Positions 16,321 to 25,472 are shown, numbered from the stretch's first letter. The stretch: 64,000 nucleotides of DNA from Paenibacillus chibensis (GCF_004001045.1 NZ_BIMK01000001.1:62001-126000); one strand, 5' to 3'. A program made the numbers and translations. The notes: generated by a model from the letters alone, not told the origin.

Positions 16321-18615
16321 TCAGCGGACATCCATCACCGCTCTCAAGAACGCCTTCATCGCGAGGTGCCCCGCCGGAGCCTCATACTTCCCGGTTTGCA
16401 TCGCAGAAGCGATGTTGTCCTGGAGCATGCGTGGATATGCGGATGTGCTTGCCGCTTCGTTGATCATCGCGTCGACCAGCTCCGTCCAATCGAGCGATGT
16501 GTCCGAACGGGAACGATCCGGAAATTGTTCCGCAAGCTGAGCCGCATGCTTCAAGGATCCATCGAGGTATAACTCGCAGGCCAGATAAGCTCCAATAAAC
16601 CGGTGGCTGAGATCATGCTGCAGGGAATCCATGAGGAACGCTTCGGCTTCCTCCATCCTCCCCTGCTTCATGAGCGCAATACCGTGAATCCCTGTCATAT
16701 AACTCGTATCCCGCATATCGTTGGTCTTTTCCCACAACGAGTAATGCTCGTTATACGCATTCCAGTTCGCCTGCTTGAATTCATAGCCTGCAATTTTTGC
16801 GTAAGACTCGCTGGTTGGATAGAGGCTGACCATCTGCTTCAGATATTTCTGCTCCTCCTGTTCGAGCCGCGCCGACTGTTCCTTAGCCTGATCTTGATTA
16901 TCGATTCCCGATAAAGAATTCAGGCCTTCGAGTACCCGGATGATCATGTGGAGGCTGTGCGTGTCCAGAGGATTTCTCCTGTAATCCTCTTGATACTGAC
17001 TCAGCGCGGCATCCAAATCCCCGGCAAGAAGCGTGCGGTCAGCTTGGGTCAGGGATCGCTCCTTCAGGTAAAAAAACGGAAGCTTGCCGGTCAAGGCGGC
17101 TCCAAGCCGGTAACCGTCGCTGCGGGTAATCATGTTTCCCTTCTCGTCGAATGCCTCGACACTCCAATTGAACTGCGCCTCCGGATTGCTGAATTCAAGG
17201 AGCGAATTCGGAACGATTTGGAGCTTTTCATTCCCGGCCGACGAGGAAACGATTCCTCCGGAAAGCTGGTATAGCTCCTCCGTCGGTACTTGCAGCTTTG
17301 AGCCGCGTATACCGCCCTTCAAGAAGGCTCCGCTGGAACCTCCGTCGAACTGAACGCCCAGTTTGATGTTATAATAAGTCGCCCCCGGCACAGGCTCCCA
17401 TTCAAACGTGATCTCCTTGTCTTTCACGACTTCATTGTTCACCGGAGACTTCAGCTCAAGCAAACGCTGGAACACGATATTCCGGGTGATGTGCTGCTGT
17501 CCTTTCACATCGATCCAATCGTCATACGGTCCCGGCCAGGTCCAGCCGCTGATCTGATCCAGATTCAGCCCGATATGGATCTGGTAGGCTCCCGGAAGCA
17601 CGCCTTTAAAGTCATACCGCCCTTTGGCATCGGTCATGGTTTGGTACGGTTCGTTCTCCGTAATGCTGCTGTTCACTTGGCTTCTGCTGCGCAGGAAAAC
17701 GCCGGCGTAGGCCAGCGGCGTGCCATCCGCGCGCGTAAGCGTTCCGGATACGTCCGCCAGCTCCTGGATGCCTTGATCCGCAGCTTTTTGCAGCTTAGCC
17801 CGGATGCTTTGAACATTTTCCGCCTGGACGGCCCGCTCCGGCTTGCCCATTTCACCGGCCGCATGCAGATCCTTCTCGTTGGCGGATGCCTCCACATTCA
17901 AAGTCTCAAGCGCATGTGAAACGCTGCCCTGCCGAAGCGCCATGTCAACCTTCAGCCAGGCCAGCCTGCCGTCCAGATCCAAGTCTTTCGGCCTGATATT
18001 GTTCCGGACCAGCTCTGCAATCAGCCGATCCAGCAGCTCGCCTTGATCCTGCTCCGCAGCAAGCTTCGCCTCCCGGTATGTCAGCTCTTTCATCGCATAC
18101 CCGCTTTTCATGTCAGGGTTGTTCGCGAGACTTTTACGGGCATCCTCCAGCATTCGCTGGGCTTTGGCCGTTTGTCCGGCCCCTTCATAATAAAGGGACA
18201 GCATGAGCGCCGCATTTCCCATGTTTGTATCCGGAGCAGCTTCCTTCACATACGTTTCGAGATAAGGAGCCTTTTCCTCTATGCCAAACCGGGGGATCGC
18301 GTTCTCGTCCGTCGCGGCCGCATGGCTCTCATAGAATCCTCCTGGACCGATGAAAGTCTCGTAAGCCCTTGATAACGTCGCATCGCTGCCATCGATCATG
18401 AACTTTTTAATGAGCTCTAACTTCTTATCCGCTTTCGCCAGATCTATCTTCTGCAAAATCCGGGCTTTCGTTACCGCCGCATCCGCCCCGCCTGCTCCCG
18501 GTCCGGCTTCAGCCAGCTTTTTACCGGCGGGCGTACCATAATTGAAGGCAATGATCAGCACCATCAACAATCCTACAGCGTATACCAGATGCTTAACCTT
18601 GATCCGGATTCTCAT
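16321..18615 (-). CDS. Large membrane-anchored TPR / CarboxypepD-reg protein
   Basis: A 764-residue protein with one N-terminal membrane helix (VKHLVYAVGLLMVLIIAFNY) and the rest probably outside the cell. N-terminal and C-terminal thirds are helical TPR-like repeats. In the middle, ADVSGTLTRADGTPLAYAGV with KGRYDFKGVLPGAYQIHI near residues 290-360 is a carboxypeptidase-regulatory-like beta domain, and FEWEPVPGATYYNI begins a fibronectin-like stretch. It overlaps the putative anti-sigma gene by 23 bases, so it is the third gene of the sigma operon and a likely output or partner of it. Catalytic motifs are absent. Confidence 0.7.
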   Translation of the reverse strand: MRIRIKVKHLVYAVGLLMVLIIAFNYGTPAGKKLAEAGPGAGGADAAVTKARILQKIDLAKADKKLELIKKFMIDGSDATLSRAYETFIGPGGFYESHAAATDENAIPRFGIEEKAPYLETYVKEAAPDTNMGNAALMLSLYYEGAGQTAKAQRMLEDARKSLANNPDMKSGYAMKELTYREAKLAAEQDQGELLDRLIAELVRNNIRPKDLDLDGRLAWLKVDMALRQGSVSHALETLNVEASANEKDLHAAGEMGKPERAVQAENVQSIRAKLQKAADQGIQELADVSGTLTRADGTPLAYAGVFLRSRSQVNSSITENEPYQTMTDAKGRYDFKGVLPGAYQIHIGLNLDQISGWTWPGPYDDWIDVKGQQHITRNIVFQRLLELKSPVNNEVVKDKEITFEWEPVPGATYYNIKLGVQFDGGSSGAFLKGGIRGSKLQVPTEELYQLSGGIVSSSAGNEKLQIVPNSLLEFSNPEAQFNWSVEAFDEKGNMITRSDGYRLGAALTGKLPFFYLKERSLTQADRTLLAGDLDAALSQYQEDYRRNPLDTHSLHMIIRVLEGLNSLSGIDNQDQAKEQSARLEQEEQKYLKQMVSLYPTSESYAKIAGYEFKQANWNAYNEHYSLWEKTNDMRDTSYMTGIHGIALMKQGRMEEAEAFLMDSLQHDLSHRFIGAYLACELYLDGSLKHAAQLAEQFPDRSRSDTSLDWTELVDAMINEAASTSAYPRMLQDNIASAMQTGKYEAPAGHLAMKAFLRAVMDVR

Positions 18616-18949
18616 GATGCGGCAATCTCCTTTCAATTTCATCCTTCCAGTAAATGCTGCCCCCGCTTTTCACCAGCTCCCGCTGCTGCGGTACTTCACC
18701 GGACATCTCAGGTCCAGACTTGGGATGGCGCACCGCGTGATAGAGAAAAGTCGAGGTGAGGAGAAGCGCAAACGCCGTTCCCAGCGGCACCACGGGCAGC
18801 TCCAGTTCCTTATTCCAGAAGGCCCGCAGACGGCCGCGGAAGGTTACCGGATGGGTTCTTTGAATGACTTCCGCCTCTCTAGTGAACCGCAGACCCGATA
18901 ATTCCGACTCGAGCTGCTCCTTTAGGTTGAACTGCTGTTCCTGCTCCAT
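18593..18949 (-). CDS. Putative anti-sigma factor, single-pass
   Basis: A 118-residue protein with a hydrophilic N-terminus (about 50 residues), one membrane helix (VVPLGTAFALLLTSTFLYHA) and a 45-residue tail. No zinc anti-sigma HXXXCXXC motif is present. The assignment rests on position: it overlaps the ECF sigma gene by 28 bases and overlaps the next gene too, the standard layout for a sigma factor and its membrane inhibitor. Function is therefore inferred. Confidence 0.6.
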   Translation of the reverse strand: MEQEQQFNLKEQLESELSGLRFTREAEVIQRTHPVTFRGRLRAFWNKELELPVVPLGTAFALLLTSTFLYHAVRHPKSGPEMSGEVPQQRELVKSGGSIYWKDEIERRLPHHENPDQG

Positions 18950-19482
18950 TCGAAATCCTCCTCCTTTTCCAGTATCCGTCTTAGCGCATGCCTTCCTCTA
19001 GCCAGCCTGGCCTTGACCGTGTTACCGCTCAGGTGCAGATGCTCCGCCATTTCCGCAACGCTCATCTCCTGAAAATAATGAAGCACCAGCACCTCCCGGT
19101 ATATGTAGTTTAATTGATGTATGGCTTGGGTAAGTGTACCGCTCTTGAATTGCTGCAGCAGCTCCTCTTCCGGCCCCGCCTGCTTTTCCTCTGCGAGCCA
19201 ATTCTCCATCTGGGCAGAGGGGAACAAATGTCTGAAGCTCCAGGTGCGCTGTCTCATCCGGCAGCGGTTCACGACGATTCGGATCAGCCAGCTCTTCAGC
19301 TTGGCCTCCTCCCGCAGCTGCCCGATCCGTTCAAAAGCGACGATAAAGCTGTCCTGCACGGCTTCCTCTGCCGCCTGCCGGTCGCGAAGCAGCAAATACG
19401 CAGTGCGCAGCAATTCATCGCCATAAACCTGCATCAGCCTGCGCAGTGCTTCCTCGTCCTTCTGCATTAATCCAGGTATCAT
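18922..19482 (-). CDS. ECF-type RNA polymerase sigma factor
   Basis: A 186-residue sigma-70 family member with region 2 (LRTAYLLLRDRQAAEEAVQDSF, residues about 25-45) and region 4 helix-turn-helix (MSVAEMAEHLHLSGNTVKARLARGR, residues about 140-165), but no regions 1 or 3, as in ECF sigma factors. It directs RNA polymerase to a small regulon and is probably held by the next protein. I choose the ATG at 19482 with GGCGG 7 bases away; in-frame ATGs at 19542 and 19560 lack ribosome sites. GCAACC at 19536-19541 on the minus strand resembles an ECF -35 and may be an autoregulatory promoter. Confidence 0.85.
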   Translation of the reverse strand: MIPGLMQKDEEALRRLMQVYGDELLRTAYLLLRDRQAAEEAVQDSFIVAFERIGQLREEAKLKSWLIRIVVNRCRMRQRTWSFRHLFPSAQMENWLAEEKQAGPEEELLQQFKSGTLTQAIHQLNYIYREVLVLHYFQEMSVAEMAEHLHLSGNTVKARLARGRHALRRILEKEEDFEWSRNSSST

Positions 19483-19549
19483 GTCCAGTCCGCCTTCCTC
19501 CCCCCTGCTATACAGATGCTTCTCAACGGATTCCGGTTGCATGTTTGAA

Positions 19550-19585
19550 ATAAAAAACAAAAACGGCTTCCCGAAGAAGCCGTTT
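19550..19585 (-). terminator. Terminator of the acetyltransferase gene
   Basis: On the minus strand AAACGGCTTC/GAAGCCGTTT is followed by a long T-rich run. It separates the GNAT gene from the sigma operon. Confidence 0.85.
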
Positions 19586-19610
19586 CTGGATGATCACTGC
19601 CAAGCTGAAG

Positions 19611-20039
19611 CTATTCCGCTTCCTCCTCCACCTCATATACGCACCGGAACCGCTCGACGCCGGGGTACTTTTCCCCCAGACTCTGTACGATGAATCCGAG
19701 ATTGCGATAAAAATCCACGGCCTCTTCATCGGTTTCCGCAATGACGCGTTGAGGTCTTTCCTTGGTCATGATCTCCAAAATCATCCCTCTGCCATAGCCG
19801 AGGCCGCGATTTTCAGGAATGATTGCAATATGATGAAGAATAACCTCGTTGTCCTTTTTTTCATATCCCGCCAAGCCCACGATCAGCTTATCGTCCTCGT
19901 AGCCGACCAGCTGCCACGATTCGTGGCTTTCGTATTCGCGGATCGCTTTTTCCACGGCTTGATCATCCGGAAACACCGCATAGGAAATCAGCTCGGCCAC
20001 CTCCGGCCGGCGTATGTATGATTTGATATTCAACAGCAT
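19611..20039 (-). CDS. GNAT family N-acetyltransferase
   Basis: A 142-residue acetyl-CoA-dependent transferase. The acetyl-CoA-binding motif A is visible in HHIAIIPENRGLGYGRGMI near residues 70-88, and the C-terminal ETDEEAVDFYRNLGF is the usual motif B. The acceptor is unknown. The ATG at 20039 follows GGGGG by 8 bases; upstream in-frame ATGs at 20054 and 20111 have poorer sites. Confidence 0.82.
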   Translation of the reverse strand: MLLNIKSYIRRPEVAELISYAVFPDDQAVEKAIREYESHESWQLVGYEDDKLIVGLAGYEKKDNEVILHHIAIIPENRGLGYGRGMILEIMTKERPQRVIAETDEEAVDFYRNLGFIVQSLGEKYPGVERFRCVYEVEEEAE

Positions 20040-20257
20040 CACTACGACCCCCATATCCACTTTGTTTATACAGCTTTTCGTTCCGTTACTGTAACCTTTT
20101 GGGCGAAACATTTCAACTTTTTATTCCGAATCATAGTATTCGGGCATGATTGGCATGCCATACCGATATTGAAAATCGATTAGCGGTAGGCGTACACTTG
20201 GAGAAGAAAGTCATTGCTTTGTTTTCAAACTTTTTTCATAGGAAGAGGCTTTGCATC

Positions 20258-21457
20258 ATGAGTTATATTCAACACGGAACCTCCGCTTTCCGAAAAACGA
20301 GCCTGGCTCTGTTTGCCGGAGGCTTTAACACGTTTGCCATTCTGTATTACACCCAGCCGCTGATGCCCGAGTTCTCCAAGGAATTCGGCATCGCCCCGGT
20401 AACCGCCAGCCTGTCGCTGTCGCTGACAACGCTGATTTTGGCCTTCAGTATGATCATTGTCGGTTCTCTGAGCGAATCCTGGGGACGCAAGCCCATTATG
20501 ATCGTCGCCATGATCGCGGCCTCGATCCTGACCCTGGTCACCGCCATGGCTCCCAATTTTCATGTCCTGCTGGTGCTCCGGATGATCCTCGGCGTCGTCT
20601 TGGCCGGACTTCCGGCCATCGCCATGGCTTATTTGGGCGAAGAGATCGCGCCGGCCAGCCTGGGAGCCGTCATGGGGCTGTACATCAGCGGAAATTCGAT
20701 CGGAGGCATGGGCGGAAGGGTCATCACCGGCGTCCTGACCGATCTCTGGAACTGGCGGATCGCCATCATCGCCATCGGCTTCCTCGGACTCGTATTCAGC
20801 ATCGTTTTCATGCTCCTGCTGCCGCCGTCCCGCCATTTTAAAGCCCGGCCGCTCCGGTTCGGATCGCTGCTGCGTTCGCTTGGCAGCCAGTTCAAGGATC
20901 CCGGACTGCTGATTCTATATGCGCTCGGCTTCCTGCTGATGGGAAGCTTCGTGTCCCTGTACAATTATATCGGATACCAGCTGATCGCGCCGCCCTATTC
21001 CCTGAGCCAGACGCTGGTGGGCTTTATTTTCATCGTTTATATAGCAGGGACGTTCAGTTCGACCTGGATGGGCAAAATGGCCGATACGCATGGAAGACCG
21101 CTGATGCTATGGATCGGGCTTCTCATCTTCCTCTGCGGCGCGCTGCTGACGTTAAGTCCCGTGCTCGTCGTCAAGATTGCCGGCATCATCATATTCACGT
21201 TCGGATTTTTCGGCTCGCATTCCATCGCAAGCTCGTGGATCGGTCTTCGCGCGAAGCATGAAAAAGCGCAAGCCTCTTCGCTGTATCTGTTCTTCTATTA
21301 CGCAGGCTCGAGCGTCGGAGGCACGCTGGGCGGCACCTTCTGGAGCGCTTACGGCTGGCACGGCGTCGTCGGCATGATCGCCAGCTTCCTGATCGTCGCG
21401 CTGCTGCTGGCGATGCTGCTGGCCAAACTCCACCATCATCAAAAAGCTGCGGTTTAA
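20258..21457 (+). CDS. MFS transporter, YnfM-like
   Basis: A 399-residue major facilitator with 12 predicted membrane helices, probably a drug or metabolite exporter driven by the proton gradient. The helix 2-3 loop motif reads GSLSESWGRKPIMI, and the start (GGFNTFAILYYTQPLMPEFS) is typical of the YnfM branch. The substrate is unknown. I choose the ATG 9 bases after AGAGG; the upstream in-frame ATG at 20150 would add 36 residues without membrane character. A terminator follows. Confidence 0.85.
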   Translation: MSYIQHGTSAFRKTSLALFAGGFNTFAILYYTQPLMPEFSKEFGIAPVTASLSLSLTTLILAFSMIIVGSLSESWGRKPIMIVAMIAASILTLVTAMAPNFHVLLVLRMILGVVLAGLPAIAMAYLGEEIAPASLGAVMGLYISGNSIGGMGGRVITGVLTDLWNWRIAIIAIGFLGLVFSIVFMLLLPPSRHFKARPLRFGSLLRSLGSQFKDPGLLILYALGFLLMGSFVSLYNYIGYQLIAPPYSLSQTLVGFIFIVYIAGTFSSTWMGKMADTHGRPLMLWIGLLIFLCGALLTLSPVLVVKIAGIIIFTFGFFGSHSIASSWIGLRAKHEKAQASSLYLFFYYAGSSVGGTLGGTFWSAYGWHGVVGMIASFLIVALLLAMLLAKLHHHQKAAV

Positions 21458-21488
21458 GCTTCGGATGACGATACGCCTTTCAACAATG

Positions 21489-21521
21489 AAAGCAGCCCCA
21501 CAACAGGGCTGCTTTTGGTTT
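21489..21521 (+). terminator. Terminator of the MFS gene
   Basis: Stem AAAGCAGCCC/GGGCTGCTTT with a 7-base loop, between two convergent genes. Confidence 0.8.
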
Positions 21522-21523
21522 GC

Positions 21524-22240
21524 TTATTTGATTTTTTGCGCGACATAAGTAATCAGATTGCATCTGAAGTCGATCGAGCGGCCGTCCTTCTCTTCCGGAA
21601 TACTTTGGGGAACGGTCTGCTTCATAAGCACGTTCCACTCTGCATAGGTCCGGTCCAGCAGGTCCATGGCCTCCGACTGCGGAATGTTCAGCTCAATCAG
21701 GCCTTTGCCGGCTTGTCCCGTTTCCCGGTCCACTTCCTCCACATCGGTGCTCATCGTGATGCAATGAATTCCGCCCAGCTTGGTTCCCGCTTTCATGGCA
21801 GCGAGCGTGCGCTTCAGTGCTTCCCTGGAAGATGTGTGCTCGAGACAGGAGCAGGCAAGAATGTAATCGTAAAAGCCTTCGGGTATCGGATACTGCCCCA
21901 CATCGGCCGCTTCGGCATCAATCAGCGTGGCCACGCCGAATTCCTCGGCATTCTTGCGAAGCTTCTCAACCGCGTCATCCAACAGATCGACTCCCTTGAC
22001 CCTGCTCAGCGAGCCTTTCAAACGCTCGGCGACCGGTATCGTATTGCGGCCGACCCCGCAGCCCAAATCCAGCACCGCCAAGTCTTCCTGATGCAGCAGC
22101 AGCCGCTCCAGCATTTCCATGACGACCGGCCCTGGCTCCGACATCCAGGTGCCCTTCTCAAATAGATCGTTATTCTCGTAAAAGCGCTGATGATAATCCG
22201 CTTCCGACTGTCTTGCCTCTTCAAAACGTTCGCCGTTCAT
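21524..22240 (-). CDS. Class I SAM-dependent methyltransferase
   Basis: A 238-residue Rossmann-fold methyltransferase. Motif I is LDLGCGVGRN near residue 57, followed by VKGVDLLDDAV (acidic end of strand 2) and the motif IV-like YDYILACSCLEH. The substrate is unknown; small-molecule methylation is likely. GGAGG lies 7 bases before the chosen ATG, while the ATG at 22297 has no ribosome site. Confidence 0.83.
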   Translation of the reverse strand: MNGERFEEARQSEADYHQRFYENNDLFEKGTWMSEPGPVVMEMLERLLLHQEDLAVLDLGCGVGRNTIPVAERLKGSLSRVKGVDLLDDAVEKLRKNAEEFGVATLIDAEAADVGQYPIPEGFYDYILACSCLEHTSSREALKRTLAAMKAGTKLGGIHCITMSTDVEEVDRETGQAGKGLIELNIPQSEAMDLLDRTYAEWNVLMKQTVPQSIPEEKDGRSIDFRCNLITYVAQKIK

Positions 22241-22339
22241 GCGTATACCTCCATTCATCTGGTAAGGACTAATAGAGATATACCCAAATTTCATCAAAAA
22301 CTAATCGTTCGGACAAAGGAGTTCTTCAAGCGCCGAAAT

Positions 22340-22735
22340 TCACTTCGAAAATAATGGAATAACAATGAGGCGGATTCCCCAAATGATCAGGCTGACAAGC
22401 AGCAGGAATTCTCCCCGGGCCCGCTTCGGTTTGTCTTCGCTGAATGCGATAACCCCGCCGACAATCATGCCGACAAAGGGGTATATGACCGTTGCGATGA
22501 CGAGCAGCAGGCTGAGCCATCCGGAAGCGGACGAAGCCGGAGTTTTTCCCGAGGATCGGGGATACACCGGACGATATCCATCGGTCCGCTCTTTCTCACC
22601 TTCCGGTGAAGCATGTAATCCGGAATTCAAACTCCGCACCTTTTTCACCTGGTGGAGCGAAGCTCCGCATACGCTGCACGCTTTTGCATGCTCCGAATTG
22701 GATACGCCGCATTCCGGGCATATTTTTACTGGCAT
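22340..22735 (-). CDS. Zinc-ribbon protein with two membrane helices
   Basis: A 131-residue protein with an N-terminal zinc ribbon (CPEC, then CSVC eleven residues later), a 45-residue polar linker and two hydrophobic segments (SLLLVIATVIYPFVGMIVGG and LLLVSLIIWGIRLIVIPLF). Zinc ribbon plus membrane tail is a common arrangement in Firmicutes with no settled function. GGGAGG lies 7 bases before the ATG. The upstream frame back to 22834 is not part of the gene. Confidence 0.72.
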   Translation of the reverse strand: MPVKICPECGVSNSEHAKACSVCGASLHQVKKVRSLNSGLHASPEGEKERTDGYRPVYPRSSGKTPASSASGWLSLLLVIATVIYPFVGMIVGGVIAFSEDKPKRARGEFLLLVSLIIWGIRLIVIPLFSK

Positions 22736-22840
22736 TCCGTCCCCTCCCATCCATATACTTCCTTTATTATACAAGAGAAGCGTCAGCCTGGAAGGTTTCT
22801 GAGTAAAAGAATTCCATTCAAATGGTAATAGCACCCAACA

Positions 22841-24079
22841 TTATGGCACGAATTTCTGAAGCACGATCACGGCGTTATGACCACCGAAGCCGAAGGAATT
22901 GGATAGGCCGACATTCACCTCTTTGTCCCTGGCTACATTCGGCACCACATCCAAATCGCACTCGGGATCGCGGGTTTCCTGATTGATGGTAGGCGGAATT
23001 TTGCCGTCCAGGATCATCTGCAGCAGCGCGATGGCCTGGGCACCACCCGCAGCCCCAAACATATGGCCCAGCATCGATTTGGTCGCCGTCACCGGTATCC
23101 GGTACGCCTCCTCGCCGAATAGGCGCTTTATCGCCATCATTTCCGAACGGTCGCCGACTTCGGTACTGGTGGCATGCGCGCTGATGACGTCGATCCGGCC
23201 CGGTTCGAGGCCGGCTTCCGTGAGCGCCTGCTTCATCGCCTGGTAAGCTCCCCGTCCCTCTGGATGAGAAGCAACAACATGGTAGGCGTCTGAGGTCGCC
23301 CCGTAGCCGGTCACCTCACCATAGATTTTTGCACCGCGCTTTTGGGCATGAGACAAGCTTTCGAGCACCAGGATACCGGCGCCTTCCGCCATGACAAAGC
23401 CGTCGCGGCCTGCATCAAACGGTCTGCTTGCGAGTGCCGGGTCTCCATCCCAAGTGGATAGGGCGGTCGCATTGCCGAAGCTCGCCATCGAAATCTCCGA
23501 AATGGCCGCTTCCGCACCGCCTGCAATAATCACGTCTGCCCCGCCTGAACGGATGAGACGGAACGCCTCCCCGATCGCCGTATTTCCGATGGAGCATGCG
23601 GTTACTGGCGATAGAGTCGGCCCTTGCGCGCCCGTCCGAATGCTGATCATGGCAGCCGCCATATTGGAGATCATCATCGGCACGAGCAGCGGGCTGACCC
23701 GGGCCGCGCCGCGGCGGCGCAGCAGTTCTTCCTGCTCCATCAATGTCGAGATGCCGCCGATGCCAGAACCGACGTATACGCCGATGCGCTCTTTATCCGT
23801 CCGCTCAAGATCCAGATCCGCATCCGAAATGGCGTCCTCGGCCGCAGCCACCGCGAATTGGCAGAAGCGGTCCATTCGCCGCGCCTCCTTTTTGCCGAAG
23901 CGTGCATCTCCGTCGAAATCGCGGACGATGCCCGCGATATGTGTCTTCATTTGCGATGTATCCCATGAATCGATCGTTGAGATTCCAGACTTCCCCTGCA
24001 GCATCGCATTCCAAAAAGTCGAAACGTCATTGCCCAGCGGTGAAACCAAACCTCTTCCCGTTATCACAACTCTTTCCAT
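22841..24079 (-). CDS. fabF: Beta-ketoacyl-ACP synthase II
   Basis: Condenses malonyl-ACP with acyl-ACP in fatty acid elongation. A 412-residue thiolase-fold enzyme with the Cys-His-His triad visible: Cys162 in VTACSIG, His302 in ISAHATST and His339 in MLGHMFGA. It is not with other fab genes, and no acyl carrier protein gene is adjacent, so it may be a second, specialised synthase rather than the main FabF. GGAG lies just before the ATG at 24079. It is divergent from an XRE-type regulator that may control it. Confidence 0.93.
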   Translation of the reverse strand: MERVVITGRGLVSPLGNDVSTFWNAMLQGKSGISTIDSWDTSQMKTHIAGIVRDFDGDARFGKKEARRMDRFCQFAVAAAEDAISDADLDLERTDKERIGVYVGSGIGGISTLMEQEELLRRRGAARVSPLLVPMMISNMAAAMISIRTGAQGPTLSPVTACSIGNTAIGEAFRLIRSGGADVIIAGGAEAAISEISMASFGNATALSTWDGDPALASRPFDAGRDGFVMAEGAGILVLESLSHAQKRGAKIYGEVTGYGATSDAYHVVASHPEGRGAYQAMKQALTEAGLEPGRIDVISAHATSTEVGDRSEMMAIKRLFGEEAYRIPVTATKSMLGHMFGAAGGAQAIALLQMILDGKIPPTINQETRDPECDLDVVPNVARDKEVNVGLSNSFGFGGHNAVIVLQKFVP

Positions 24080-24138
24080 TACATGCTCCTCCTTGAACAT
24101 TCCGGTTATGGCATTATCTTTTCATAGCTGTTATCCTA

Positions 24139-24175
24139 TTACAAGTTGTTATTTATCCTAGTATAATGAATACTA
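24139..24175 (+). promoter_or_regulatory. Promoter with palindromic operator upstream of the XRE regulator
   Basis: TTACAA (24139-24144) and TATAAT (24162-24167) are 17 bases apart and point to the regulator gene. The perfect palindrome TAGTAT-AATGA-ATACTA (24159-24175) covers the -10, as expected for an autorepressor site. It also lies in the promoter region of the divergent fabF gene. Confidence 0.65.
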
Positions 24176-24220
24176 TGTAAAATGATTAGATTCTGAATCA
24201 TGAAGGAAGGTGACATCCGC

Positions 24221-25081
24221 TTGAACCGAGATACCCGATTACAGGCGCTATCCGCGTTCCTGACCTCCCAGCGCGCCAAAATCCAGCCGGAATCCGTCGG
24301 CCTGCCGCCGGGCATCCGCAGAAGAACACCCGGTCTGCGCCGCGAGGAGGTTGCCCAGCTCGCCGGTGTCAGCAGTACTTGGTATACTTGGCTGGAGCAG
24401 GGACGGGACATCAAGGTTTCCTCCTCCGTCCTGGATTGCACTGCTGCGGCGCTTCGACTGACCGCGGATGAACGGAAATACTTGTTCTCGCTGGCCATGG
24501 AAACCTCGTCAGGTACGGCGATGATTCAGCAGGAAGAGCCGACGATCAGCCCTTCGCTGCAAAAAATGGTTGACGGGCTTTATTACTGTCCGACCATCAT
24601 ATCCGACCGACACTGCCAGATTGTCGGCTGGAACCAGGCCGCGGCTCATGTATTCCTCTCGTTCGACCGCATTCCGGCGGACCAGCGGAACATGATCCGG
24701 CTGCTCTTTACCCGAAAAGAATTCCGGCGCCTGGCCGTCAACTGGGAGCATTTTGTGATGGGGTTCCTCTCGATCTTCCGCTCTTATTACGGCCAGTACG
24801 TGGAGGATGCATGGTATGAAGAGTTTGTGCATGAGATGGAGCAGGTCGACCCCGGGTTCCTCCCGCTGTGGAAGCAATGCCAGGTCAGCAGCGCTCCCGA
24901 GGTTATGATCGAATTCCGGCATGCCAAAATGGGAAAAATGCTGTTTGATTTGACTTCCCTTCAGGTTCAGGGCGGCGCCGACCTGCGCTGCAGCGTCTAC
25001 ACCCCGGCCGCCGGTTCTTCCACCGAAGCCAAGCTGAGACGACTGATGAATTCATCGGATGAAGGATGGACCGAGGACTAA
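24221..25081 (+). CDS. XRE-family regulator with MmyB-type ligand domain
   Basis: A 286-residue regulator. The N-terminal helix-turn-helix has the signature PGLRREEVAQLAGVS followed by TWYTWLEQGRD, and the C-terminal two-thirds is the MmyB-like domain, which is PAS-like and binds a small hydrophobic ligand in the characterised relatives. The start is TTG, 8 bases after GGAAGGTG; the ATG at 24200 has no ribosome site. It is divergent from fabF, so a fatty-acid-linked role is plausible. Confidence 0.82.
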   Translation: MNRDTRLQALSAFLTSQRAKIQPESVGLPPGIRRRTPGLRREEVAQLAGVSSTWYTWLEQGRDIKVSSSVLDCTAAALRLTADERKYLFSLAMETSSGTAMIQQEEPTISPSLQKMVDGLYYCPTIISDRHCQIVGWNQAAAHVFLSFDRIPADQRNMIRLLFTRKEFRRLAVNWEHFVMGFLSIFRSYYGQYVEDAWYEEFVHEMEQVDPGFLPLWKQCQVSSAPEVMIEFRHAKMGKMLFDLTSLQVQGGADLRCSVYTPAAGSSTEAKLRRLMNSSDEGWTED

Positions 25082-25109
25082 TTTCGATACGATATGAGGA
25101 TGATGAGCC

Positions 25110-25409
25110 ATGGCTTTCGGCATAAACCGGCAGGAGCTTAACGCTTGGAAAAAGGCGGTCGAACGCGGAGAAATTGCTTTTCTGACGCATTATTGGCTGG
25201 ATCCCCGTTTTCCGGGCATCACGACCGTTACCAAAGTGGGATGCGCAAATCTGGATCGGCTCAAACGTTGGTGTGAGGAGCATGATTTGCCTTCCCGTTA
25301 TATCCACAATCGCGATCCCTTTCCCCACTTTGACCTGATCGGCCCTAAGCAAAAAGAAATATTGACCCAGGAGGGTTACGAGGAGCACGTGATGCGGTTC
25401 AAGCTGTAG
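25110..25409 (+). CDS. Conserved hypothetical protein
   Basis: A 99-residue soluble protein with no membrane or signal segment. It resembles a small conserved Bacilli protein beginning MAFGI; the block FLTHYWLDPRFPGITTVTKVG and DLIGPKQKEIL are striking and probably conserved, but I can give no function. It lies 28 bases after the XRE regulator on the same strand and probably shares its transcript. A strong terminator follows. Confidence 0.7.
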   Translation: MAFGINRQELNAWKKAVERGEIAFLTHYWLDPRFPGITTVTKVGCANLDRLKRWCEEHDLPSRYIHNRDPFPHFDLIGPKQKEILTQEGYEEHVMRFKL

Positions 25410-25420
25410 CCTATTTACCC

Positions 25421-25472
25421 ATAAAAAACAGCCCGTCCACCCGCTTGCCGCGGTGTCAGGGCTGTTTTTTAT
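25421..25472. terminator. Bidirectional terminator
   Basis: Stem ATAAAAAACAGCCC/GGGCTGTTTTTTAT with a 24-base loop serves the + conserved gene and the convergent MarR gene. Confidence 0.8.

Noticed and set aside
16241..16540. A + strand frame near the end of the 764-residue gene
   Set aside because: Most of it is antisense to that gene; the ribosome-like site GGGAG at 16285 is not enough support.
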